Part shown: in pieces, positions 1 to 7,563 of the stretch | Numbering within the stretch: position 1 is the first letter of the stretch | Layout of the letters: each line of letters starts with the position of its first letter | Assembly: GCA_020638955.1 (NCBI GenBank) | Contig: JACKHO010000011.1 | Location: 1 to 64,000 of the forward strand | Direction of reading: 5' to 3' | DNA: 64,000 bases | Origin: Planctomycetaceae bacterium | GTDB lineage: Bacteria; Planctomycetota; Planctomycetia; Planctomycetales; Planctomycetaceae | The notes under the pieces: generated by a model | Told to the model about the DNA's origin: nothing | Database searches by the model: none | What the model saw: the letters and a program-made list of their open reading frames with translations, nothing else | Program-made: the position numbers and the translations under genes

Positions 1-1
1 A

Positions 2-304
2 TCTGTGCTTCAGGTCATAAATTCTGTTAACGGAGAAGACGCTGATGTGCGTGTGGCAATTCGTTGCTCGTATGACCCTTTTGATGTTCTTACTCCACCA
101 GATAACCTAAAGCCGTGGCCCGAAGATTGCGGGCCGATTTCCAATGGAGTCTACATCGTTAGCACATCGCTCATTCTGGGTGAACATTGGGTACCGTACG
201 ACGGATTGGGATCGCGTGTCCATGTACCGTTAGCACTGTTTCAAGATGCGTCCGTTCGATTGCACGAGTTCCCACAGTTTTCAGAATTCACTGTCGACAA
301 ATGA
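2..304 (+). CDS. Hypothetical protein, 5'-truncated by window edge
   Basis: The frame is open from base 2, so the true start lies outside the window; about 100 C-terminal residues are visible. The stop codon (302-304) overlaps the ATG of the next gene as ATGA, which implies translational coupling with the DUF1573 gene. The visible part is mixed beta-rich sequence with two cysteines and no membrane segment. I recognise no family. It is probably an upstream member of the same envelope operon. Confidence 0.6.
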   Translation, partial: SVLQVINSVNGEDADVRVAIRCSYDPFDVLTPPDNLKPWPEDCGPISNGVYIVSTSLILGEHWVPYDGLGSRVHVPLALFQDASVRLHEFPQFSEFTVDK

Positions 305-1332
305 GCTTGCTAGCCACGATGAGCCTGTCTCCTAGAATTGCCGTGTCATTGGCCGCACTTTTTACAGGTGTCGCAGTGTTTTTCGGCTTCGTCGCGTTCC
401 GACCCGCGGATTCCGTTGCGACTCCCGTTGAGACCAAATTGGAATACGACTTTGGCAATGTCGATGTTGGATTTGAGGGGAAGCATGTCTTTTCGATTCC
501 GAATGAGACCGGTCGATCCCTGAGTCTTGTCAAGGTTCGAAGCGGCTGCTCGTGCACCGTCGCCCGTGACGTCACCGAAACTGTCGAGTCGGGTGGGATG
601 GCCGAATGCGAAGTTCAGTATACTGCCAGTAAAATGCCGGGCAAGGAGGTGCGTGCGGTAACAGTTGTATACGATTCAGCAATCTACTACCTGCTTCTAC
701 GAGCCAATGTTGTTAGACCCTTGGTTGCTCCGGCAGTTGTCACGACCACGGTTGCGAAGGGGGAGGAGTTTCGCCCACATACCTTCTCGGTAATCCAATA
801 CTCACATCTTTCTGGGTTGCTGGCCGTTCAGTCCGACGACGCAACTTGTTCCGTGTCGTTGGCTCAGGACGAGGAAGGCAAACGTGTATGGGATGTGACG
901 GTTACTCCCACGCTTTCGACGATTGCACCGAAGGTCTTGGATTCCGCAGTAAGAATTGAAGTGGCCAACTCTGAAGTCAAAGCTGAGATTCCCTTAAAAA
1001 TCATGGTGGTCCTTCCGGTTCAATCTTTTCCAAACAAAGTGACACAGGTCATGTCTTCAGGGCAAACAGAAGGGCGATTTGAAACGCTGCTAGTTGGCAG
1101 TCCTGAGACATGCAGCGTTGATACATTGCGGGTCGATGTTGAGGGCGATGTCCCACTTGTGCCGCACTTTTCCGCGGTTTCACCTGGTCGGGTAAAATTG
1201 ATTGGCGAGTTCAAGTTACCGACATCGCAAGGGGCGATTACAGACGGTAGTGTAGTAATCCGCTCCGGTGAGTACGGAGAGTCGCTTTGTAGAATTCCCA
1301 TTCGAATTCTGGGGGCCAGGACCGATGATTAA
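301..1332 (+). CDS. DUF1573 domain-containing membrane-anchored protein
   Basis: 343 residues. An N-terminal hydrophobic segment at about residues 10-30 would anchor it with the rest outside the cytoplasm. Residues about 42-125 carry the DUF1573 pattern: an FGNV-type opening strand, a NETG turn and a GCSCT motif, the place where this family usually has its conserved cysteine pair. The remainder is beta-rich and unassigned. The start at 301 is chosen because it forms an ATGA overlap with the preceding stop; an in-frame start at 187 would overlap that gene by over 100 bp. DUF1573 domains are Ig-like and extracytoplasmic; their function is not established. The stop overlaps the next ORF's start, so the two are probably co-translated. 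Confidence 0.88.
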   Translation: MSLLATMSLSPRIAVSLAALFTGVAVFFGFVAFRPADSVATPVETKLEYDFGNVDVGFEGKHVFSIPNETGRSLSLVKVRSGCSCTVARDVTETVESGGMAECEVQYTASKMPGKEVRAVTVVYDSAIYYLLLRANVVRPLVAPAVVTTTVAKGEEFRPHTFSVIQYSHLSGLLAVQSDDATCSVSLAQDEEGKRVWDVTVTPTLSTIAPKVLDSAVRIEVANSEVKAEIPLKIMVVLPVQSFPNKVTQVMSSGQTEGRFETLLVGSPETCSVDTLRVDVEGDVPLVPHFSAVSPGRVKLIGEFKLPTSQGAITDGSVVIRSGEYGESLCRIPIRILGARTDD

Positions 1333-1885
1333 TGCAGTGATTCCAGCATTGGTCTATGCAATGGCGTTCACGAATGCCAGCGTGTTGGAGACAGAGCCTG
1401 GTTGTGGGCCCATCTCGTTACAATATGCACTTAGGGGGGTCGGACGCGATGTTGACATCTGGGAAGTGCATTCTGCTGTGTATCGGCCAGATGGAAAAAG
1501 TTCACTGCGTGACTTGGCGCTCTATGCCAATCGATCTGGAGTGAGCACAAGCTACGTCTCGGGGCAGGCCTTGGCACGAATCCCGGAAAAGGCATTTGTT
1601 GTTACGCATATTCCTCGGGGTAGTGGCCATTTCATTGTTGTCCGAAAACTGACTAACGGTCAGTTTGAGGTGTTTGATCCAGTCGATTCGTCTCGCGCTG
1701 TATTGAATGAACTGCGACTTCAATCGCTGCAGCCAACACTCGGACTCATTGTAACGAAAGGTACGGCACATGGGGCAGGCGCCTCATATGCTGGACTGGT
1801 TGTGTGTTTCTGGATGTCAATAATCCAGCTTCTTTGTTTTTTGTTGTGGCTTAGCCTCAGGTTTTCACGAAAGGTTCGGACATGA
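1325..1885 (+). CDS. C39-type cysteine peptidase-like protein with C-terminal membrane anchor
   Basis: 186 residues from the ATG at 1325, which overlaps the end of the DUF1573 gene. The C39 catalytic arrangement is visible: Cys27 in GCGP, His102 in SGHF and Asp118 in FDP, all in family order and spacing. An N-terminal hydrophobic stretch (about 3-15) and a strong C-terminal segment (about 151-178) suggest membrane attachment with the protease domain outside. C39 domains usually remove double-glycine leaders inside ABC exporters; this one stands alone with no exporter beside it, so its substrate is unknown. The next gene, a cysteine-rich secreted protein coupled by ATGA, is the obvious candidate substrate or partner, but that is inference. 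Confidence 0.8.
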   Translation: MINAVIPALVYAMAFTNASVLETEPGCGPISLQYALRGVGRDVDIWEVHSAVYRPDGKSSLRDLALYANRSGVSTSYVSGQALARIPEKAFVVTHIPRGSGHFIVVRKLTNGQFEVFDPVDSSRAVLNELRLQSLQPTLGLIVTKGTAHGAGASYAGLVVCFWMSIIQLLCFLLWLSLRFSRKVRT

Positions 1886-2412
1886 ATCGCATTATCGGCG
1901 GTGTCTTGGTGCTGACAGTTGTCGTCAACGGCTGTGTGGTTGGGCTGACTGACGTTTGGTTGGAGGCGCGCTCGGCGTTCGTGTTAGGGAGTACCCCACC
2001 CGCGCATTGCTGTTATACCGACGTTGTGAACTGCTACAATGCGAATCTCATGGATTGCTTCCACCTCTTTGAAGAGATCGGAACTTGTAACGAAGCTCAG
2101 GATCAGATGGTCGAACACTTTTACTCTGCTCATGAGAGTTGGGTTGACGCTGAAGATGGGTACTGTGAATGGAAGGATATGGTGCCGGACCCGTTCACTC
2201 CGTATGACGACCATCCCGGTCAACAGCCTTGCTATGAGAAGGTAAAATGCGAGATCAAAGAGCTCGCGGGGTATCAACTGTGCCAGCGAAAGCTGTATGG
2301 CTATACCTTTGATCCGCCACGAATTATTGGCTGGAAGGCTGATAACACTTGCGAAAACTTCCCTTGTACTCCGTGGCCGGAGGGAATGGAGAATCCATGC
2401 CCAATCGAGTAA
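1882..2412 (+). CDS. Cysteine-rich secreted protein (12 Cys after the signal region)
   Basis: 176 residues. The ATG overlaps the protease stop (ATGA). Residues 1-20 are a signal-like hydrophobic segment containing one Cys in NGC, which could also be a weak lipobox. The mature part has twelve cysteines spread along its length, including an adjacent pair (HCCY), an even number that suggests a disulfide-stabilised extracellular fold. It is acidic and rich in aromatic residues and proline. I recognise no family. A double-glycine leader is not evident, so if the C39 neighbour acts on it, the cleavage site is not of the usual type. Confidence 0.75.
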   Translation: MNRIIGGVLVLTVVVNGCVVGLTDVWLEARSAFVLGSTPPAHCCYTDVVNCYNANLMDCFHLFEEIGTCNEAQDQMVEHFYSAHESWVDAEDGYCEWKDMVPDPFTPYDDHPGQQPCYEKVKCEIKELAGYQLCQRKLYGYTFDPPRIIGWKADNTCENFPCTPWPEGMENPCPIE

Positions 2413-2438
2413 TTTTTACATCGTAGTTTGAGAGTCAA

Positions 2439-3536
2439 ATGAGCAGATTTCTTCGGTTGGTTTTGGCGCTGGCAGCTGCAGTTCTTGTCAGCCCTCGGGG
2501 AAGCAAGGCGTTGGCTGACGATGTGAACAATGCTGATCGCGATATTGCGATTGCTTGGTCTGATTTCGTCTACGCCAACGTGGATGGTTGCGCGACGGGG
2601 ACGCTCAAGTTGAGTGAGAGTGTCGCTGGGACTGATGGTCTCACCAAGAGAGAGTATTTCATTGTGTTTGATCGAGCGCAAGGGTTGCTGCGGTTTGACA
2701 TCAAAGGCCCTGGCCTCGATAGCCAGTGCATTGTAACCCCGGAGCAAATCATTCGTGCAGCACCGGCGATTGACGGCGCGGGGGTGACGCCGATTGTTTC
2801 ACGATTGCCGCCAGGCAGTGAGCGCGTAATCATTAAGGGGTGTCGCCCGTTCGATGTTCGACATTTGGGGGTGCATCCGGCGCTGTTTTCGGATCTTCGT
2901 ATTCCGTTTGAGGACGTGGTTAACTCGCATCTGAAACTGATTAACGAGAGTGAAATCGTTGTCACCCAAACGCCCGTCCTGCTTCAAGCTGAGTCGACCA
3001 GAAGGGATACTCAGTTTGGCGAGAAGACGGTGACGTGGGATTATGACCCCATGCAGGGGGGGATGCTGACACGGATGACGGATGTGGGGGCGGGTGGCCG
3101 TGAGGAAGTGGAACATCGAGCATGGTGGGAGGAGCGTTCCGGGGTATGGGTTCCGGTAAGAACGACGTACACTGACAGTCAGAATGGAAAGGTATTGAAG
3201 CGAATTGAGTATACGATGTCATGGGATGCAGTGAATGAACCGGTCGATGAGACACTGTTCACAATGGAGAGTCTGGACGTCCCTGTTGGGACTGGGATTT
3301 ATAATCATTTCCGAGATCCCGGTGGAGATGGTGTCCTGGAAGGCTACGTTGGGGGAAAGCGGCCCGCCCCCCCTGGCTTGCCACGTCCCGTGAAATTAGA
3401 GCCCCGAAATAACTGGCGGCTCTCATGGACCGCACTTCTGTTTGGTTTTAACATACTTGTTGCGTCGATATTCATAATGCTGATACGGTGGCGAAAAGGC
3501 GAAAGCCAGGATGAAACAGTTCGAGAGGGAGAGTGA
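2439..3536 (+). CDS. Secreted LolA-like protein with C-terminal transmembrane helix
   Basis: 365 residues. A signal peptide occupies about 1-26. The body (about 35-290) has the alternating beta pattern and phrases such as FDRAQGLLRFD and RTTYTDSQNG seen in planctomycete proteins resembling outer-membrane lipoprotein-sorting (LolA/LolB-fold) proteins. A Pro/Gly-rich linker follows, then one transmembrane helix at about 328-349 with a charged tail. The gene starts 26 bp after the Cys-rich gene and its 3' end overlaps the next gene by 26 bp, so it probably belongs to the same operon. The LolA-like assignment rests on general resemblance only. Confidence 0.72.
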   Translation: MSRFLRLVLALAAAVLVSPRGSKALADDVNNADRDIAIAWSDFVYANVDGCATGTLKLSESVAGTDGLTKREYFIVFDRAQGLLRFDIKGPGLDSQCIVTPEQIIRAAPAIDGAGVTPIVSRLPPGSERVIIKGCRPFDVRHLGVHPALFSDLRIPFEDVVNSHLKLINESEIVVTQTPVLLQAESTRRDTQFGEKTVTWDYDPMQGGMLTRMTDVGAGGREEVEHRAWWEERSGVWVPVRTTYTDSQNGKVLKRIEYTMSWDAVNEPVDETLFTMESLDVPVGTGIYNHFRDPGGDGVLEGYVGGKRPAPPGLPRPVKLEPRNNWRLSWTALLFGFNILVASIFIMLIRWRKGESQDETVREGE

Positions 3537-4923
3537 GACACGAGCATGTCGTAGTCGCGTTTCTATCGCTTTTTTTCGGGATAGGCTGTTCACGTGTCTT
3601 TCCATTCTCGTGCTAGCCGTGTCGTGCATCACAATTTCGTGTTTATGCACCCAATACTCACCGACTATCCAGGAGCCAGCCGCTTTAGCAGCTGGCGTTC
3701 TTGTTTGGGACCGCGGGGAATTGCGCTTGTGCAAAGTGAATCCCCCGCTTGTACGAGTGTGGGCCGCTTTGCCAGTTTGGGTCGTGGCTACTCCAAAAAC
3801 GGACGTTGGCGAGTTCTTTCTGGGAGTGGACCGTCCTGAGTATGATTTGGGGGCGCGCTACGTAAAATCTGAAGGCGACGGCTTTTTGCAGCTTCTCACC
3901 CTCGCCCGCCTAGCTTGTCTCCCCTTCACCATTGCTGGTGCACTCTTCGCTCGGGCGTTTGCGCGGGAGTTGTTTGATTCGGAGTGGGCGGGATTTTGTG
4001 GGCTTTTGCTGTGGTGTATTGAGCCGAATATTCTGGGGCATTCGGCGCTCATTACCAATGACGTCGCCTGCTCAGCGTTTGGGTTAGGAGCCACCTGGCT
4101 GTTCTGGCGGTGGCTCAAACAGCCGACGTGGGAACGGGCGGGGATTGCGGGGCTGGTGTTCGGCATCGCACAACTCACCAAAATGAGCTGGCTCATGCTG
4201 TTCGGGCTCTGGCCGCTACTGTGGCTGCTTTGGCTGTGGTGTGAGCCTCAGCAAAAGCAGAGCCAGAATCCCGTCTCCTGGCGCAAGCAGGCGTGTCAAC
4301 TCGCGGGCATGCTGGTGCTCGGCTTGTACATGATGAACCTGGGCTATGCGTTCGACGGCACCTGTAAGCAACTCAAGAAGTTCGATTTCGTCAGTTCCAT
4401 GCTGACGGGCCTCGATACGCCGGGAGAGGTCGGGAATCGATTTCGCGGCAGCGTGCTCGGCGAGTTGCCCGTCCCGCTGCCAGAGCAGTACGTGCTGGGA
4501 TTCGATTTGCAGAAGAAAGACTTCGAGTACTGGCCGCGCAAAAGCTATTTACGCGGCGAATGGAAGCAGGGCGGCTGGTGGTACTACTACCTCTACGGAT
4601 TGTGGGTGAAGGTGCCACACGGCATTCAATTGCTCTGGCTGCTGGCTGTTTTCGTTCCGCTTTGGGATTGGCGACAGCGACACCTGGGGCGTCCCACGCT
4701 GCTGGGAGACTCACCGTGCAGCGGACGCGATTTACTGGTGTTACTCGCCCCGGGCGTGTGTTTGTTCGTGCTGGTCAGTGCGCAATTGGAATTCAACGAA
4801 CACTTCCGCTACGTACTGCCGACCATCGCCACCTTGCAGGTCTTTGCAGCCCGGCTGGGAAGAGTATTTGAACCGGTGGGAGAAACAGCAATTCAGAGCC
4901 AGACCACGGTAGCACCTGCCTGA
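3511..4923 (+). CDS. Glycosyltransferase family 39-like polytopic membrane protein
   Basis: 470 residues with many hydrophobic helices. The first loop carries QEPAALAAG (54-62) followed by NPPLVR (77-82), matching the EP...NPP arrangement of GT-C enzymes of the PMT/ArnT (GT39) type, which move a sugar from a polyprenyl-phosphate donor on the outer face of the inner membrane. In that family the Glu is usually preceded by Asp; here it is Gln. The start at 3511 lies inside the end of the preceding gene, with AGG just upstream. It is the last gene of the run; the next gene is convergent. The acceptor is unknown. Confidence 0.75.
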   Translation: MKQFERESETRACRSRVSIAFFRDRLFTCLSILVLAVSCITISCLCTQYSPTIQEPAALAAGVLVWDRGELRLCKVNPPLVRVWAALPVWVVATPKTDVGEFFLGVDRPEYDLGARYVKSEGDGFLQLLTLARLACLPFTIAGALFARAFARELFDSEWAGFCGLLLWCIEPNILGHSALITNDVACSAFGLGATWLFWRWLKQPTWERAGIAGLVFGIAQLTKMSWLMLFGLWPLLWLLWLWCEPQQKQSQNPVSWRKQACQLAGMLVLGLYMMNLGYAFDGTCKQLKKFDFVSSMLTGLDTPGEVGNRFRGSVLGELPVPLPEQYVLGFDLQKKDFEYWPRKSYLRGEWKQGGWWYYYLYGLWVKVPHGIQLLWLLAVFVPLWDWRQRHLGRPTLLGDSPCSGRDLLVLLAPGVCLFVLVSAQLEFNEHFRYVLPTIATLQVFAARLGRVFEPVGETAIQSQTTVAPA

Positions 4924-4956
4924 CCGCGAGTATCGGTGTACTTCTTGATAATCGAG

Positions 4957-6165
4957 TTATCGCTTAAACAGGTCCGGGCTCGGCCAGCGGTCTTCGAAGT
5001 CGCGGACGCGTTCTTCTACCGGCGGTTTGACGTTGGGCCAGTTGCCGGGCCTGATGCGGACAATTCTGCCGGGACGGAAGCCTTCGAGAATGAGCGGGAC
5101 GTCGAACTCAATTTGGATACCGCTGCTGCCGGGTAGTGGTTCACCGTCGTTGGATGTGACTTCGACAATGCGTCCGTCCATGCCGTCGTGGTCTGGCCAC
5201 CATGTGCGCAGCGTGTCCTCGGCGGCAGCCATTTTGCCACCGACTCCGGGTTTGAAATCTGCGTAGATAGCTGGGTCCATACCACCAAACAAAGTTGCTT
5301 TAATAGTCGCCTGTCCAAACTTCCCGTACTCGACTGAGTCGACCCAGGCTGGCATCCAGCGTGTACGGATATGGCGAATGTGGCGTTGCCGCTGGCGTTC
5401 CGTTGCGACTTCCATTGCCGCCGTGTCGAGCCAGATATCCGAGACGTGAAATTCCTGGTAGAGGTAGCGCGGATGCCAGGCGAGCGCGAGTTGCACGGAC
5501 TGGTTCTCAAAGTCCTGCTTTCCGTCGGCAGGCCAGAGGCCTTCGGAAATGAGGTCGCTAATACCGAGAAGTTCGCGACCACGCCAGACGCGGGTTGATT
5601 GGTCGACGGTCAGTTTATGCTCGCCGCCGAGGCCGTCTCCCCCTTCGGGGCGATCGAGACTGGCCCGAATGACTCCTTCCGATCCCTTCATCTCAACCGA
5701 CAACAACTTCCACGCCCTGCCTTCACGCAGGCAGAGGCTGGGGCCGTCTTCGAGGAGAATGGCATGAGTTTCTGCTGGCGAGGTTTTGTCTCCACCTTTT
5801 ACGTTGGGGACCGCCGACGTGTCTGGATTCGGCGGCAAATAAAAGCGGCCATACAGCACGGTGCCAATGGGAATGTCCCGCAATTCGGCTGGTGCTCCGC
5901 GATAAGTAATCATGCCGTAAGGGAGCATTGCAAAGTTGTGGAGTCGCCCTTCTTGGAAGTGTCCGTCGACATGCAGCCGAAGACTTCCGCGCCGGTTCAC
6001 ATGGTCCACGAAAACCAATTCGCCACGATACGCTTTTGCCTCGTCGGGCGGTGGAAATTCGCCAGGCTTTGGACGGAATGGCTCATCAGCAACGGCTGCT
6101 CCCGACAGTATTGCCAGGATGCCGAATGCGAAAACCAGGGGTGTAATTGGGGGCCGCATGACCAA
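4957..6165 (-). CDS. Secreted planctomycete hypothetical protein
   Basis: 402 residues from a TTG at 6165, which has an AGGAAG ribosome site at good spacing; an ATG two codons later (6159) is the alternative. A signal peptide is clear (to about residue 26, ...GAAVADEP). The rest is soluble, beta-rich, with no cysteine cluster and no enzyme motif I recognise. It lies 12 bp downstream of the DUF1552 gene on the same strand and probably forms one transcript with it and the DUF1592 gene. Its role is unknown; context suggests a periplasmic or surface function. Confidence 0.75.
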   Translation of the reverse strand: MVMRPPITPLVFAFGILAILSGAAVADEPFRPKPGEFPPPDEAKAYRGELVFVDHVNRRGSLRLHVDGHFQEGRLHNFAMLPYGMITYRGAPAELRDIPIGTVLYGRFYLPPNPDTSAVPNVKGGDKTSPAETHAILLEDGPSLCLREGRAWKLLSVEMKGSEGVIRASLDRPEGGDGLGGEHKLTVDQSTRVWRGRELLGISDLISEGLWPADGKQDFENQSVQLALAWHPRYLYQEFHVSDIWLDTAAMEVATERQRQRHIRHIRTRWMPAWVDSVEYGKFGQATIKATLFGGMDPAIYADFKPGVGGKMAAAEDTLRTWWPDHDGMDGRIVEVTSNDGEPLPGSSGIQIEFDVPLILEGFRPGRIVRIRPGNWPNVKPPVEERVRDFEDRWPSPDLFKR

Positions 6166-6177
6166 AAGACTTTCTTC

Positions 6178-7524
6178 CTAACCAACAGACAGTTCGCTGT
6201 TGCTGTCGCCGAACTGTTCTGTTTCGACACCCATTTTCTGCGCCATGGTCAACAACAGGTTGCTCATGTGAGCACCTTCGTTTGCCGGGCGACTGCAGAG
6301 ACGGTAGTGCTGACCGGGATCGTCCAGGTGGTAGCCGTCGGTGTGACCTTCATTGAAATCAACGTGGCGTCCATGCTTCAGTCCCAAGGCACTTCCACCA
6401 GCCAGGACCAGTGGCAAGTTGGCGTTGCCGTGACTGTGGCCATAAGCCATGCCACTGCCGAACAATGACATGGTTGTCTCCAGCAGCGGACGTCCATTTC
6501 CGTCGGGAGTTTCGGCCAGACGCGAGATGAAATAGCTGAACTGTTCGACGCTGAACGTATCGCTTTGCGTCAGTTTCTCCATGTGGCCGGCATCACCGTT
6601 GTGGTGACTGAGTTCATGCCGCGATTGGGAAATGCCCAACTCGGGAATTGCCAGTCCCTGTCCTTCGAGACCGCTGCTGAACGTGACAACCCGCGTGGCA
6701 TCAGTCTGGAATGCCAGCACGATTAAATCGTAAACCGTGCGGAAATAATCACCGGCTTGGATTTGAGAGACTTCGCGATTCGTGCGTCTTCGATCTTCAT
6801 CGGAGATGGGAGGACGCGGCACACCGAGCCAGGCGTCGGCACGCTTCGTACGAATTTCCGCCTCGCGAACGGATGTGAGGTATTGATTGAGTCGGCCTTT
6901 ATCTTCAACGCCCATTTTGCGTTCGAGCGAACGGACTTCTTCGAGGTTGGCATCGAGCACGCTTCCTTTGCGACGCAGCGCGCGCTGCTGTGCTGCCGTT
7001 CCATCTTTGGGCTCTTCAAATAGATGAGCAAAAATGTCGCCGCAACGACTCATCCCGGGAAGGCGAATGCCGTCCACCGTCCACGCCAAAGAGTCCCCTT
7101 TGTTGGCGATTTCCAATGAATGGAAACGCGTGTGTGGAGCGGTGACCTCGGCCATTTGCTGATCGACGGAAATGGTGTTTCGATCAGTCGGGCCTAGCTG
7201 TCCGCCGGTCAGCCAGATTTTCTGACAGTTGTGGTGATGTCCCAATCCACCAGGGTGGTGCAGTCCACTAATCGGAGTGATCACGCTGCGATGTTTCTCC
7301 AGCGGCTTGAGCGTCCGGGAGAACTCGTAGTCGGCTCCGGATGTGGTGATTTGATAGTCGAGCGTGTTCACTCCATTCGGGATGTAAATGAACGCACTCC
7401 GACGCGGCGATTCGACGGCTTCCGCTGACTCAGCAGTCCGCATGCAATTGAGGAACGGCAACGCGATAAAACTGCCCAGCCCTTTCAGGGCGTAGCGTCG
7501 GTCAATCAGCCAGGGCTTGGTCAT
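6178..7524 (-). CDS. DUF1552 domain-containing secreted protein
   Basis: 448 residues. The N-terminus has a Tat-like signal (DRRYALKGLG followed by a hydrophobic stretch). The body matches DUF1552: IYIPNGVN near residue 50, the GLHHPGGLGHHHN region, a regularly spaced central helix with SVREAEIRTKRA, and FGSGMAYGHSHGN near the C-terminus. This family almost always sits beside a DUF1592-type cytochrome protein in planctomycetes, as it does here. The fold resembles alkaline-phosphatase-like DUF1501 proteins, but the reaction is unknown. The gene is 39 bp downstream of the DUF1592 gene. Confidence 0.93.
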   Translation of the reverse strand: MTKPWLIDRRYALKGLGSFIALPFLNCMRTAESAEAVESPRRSAFIYIPNGVNTLDYQITTSGADYEFSRTLKPLEKHRSVITPISGLHHPGGLGHHHNCQKIWLTGGQLGPTDRNTISVDQQMAEVTAPHTRFHSLEIANKGDSLAWTVDGIRLPGMSRCGDIFAHLFEEPKDGTAAQQRALRRKGSVLDANLEEVRSLERKMGVEDKGRLNQYLTSVREAEIRTKRADAWLGVPRPPISDEDRRRTNREVSQIQAGDYFRTVYDLIVLAFQTDATRVVTFSSGLEGQGLAIPELGISQSRHELSHHNGDAGHMEKLTQSDTFSVEQFSYFISRLAETPDGNGRPLLETTMSLFGSGMAYGHSHGNANLPLVLAGGSALGLKHGRHVDFNEGHTDGYHLDDPGQHYRLCSRPANEGAHMSNLLLTMAQKMGVETEQFGDSNSELSVG

Positions 7525-7563
7525 GTCACTCTCCTGTGAGATGTGTCTTGGGTATTTCAGTTC

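Noticed and set aside
2301..2747. Minus-strand frame of 148 codons
   Set aside because: Antisense to the Cys-rich and LolA-like genes; no homology features.
5599..6468. Long plus-strand frame opposite the secreted protein and DUF1552 genes
   Set aside because: Antisense to two well-supported genes with signal peptides; sequence has no family resemblance.
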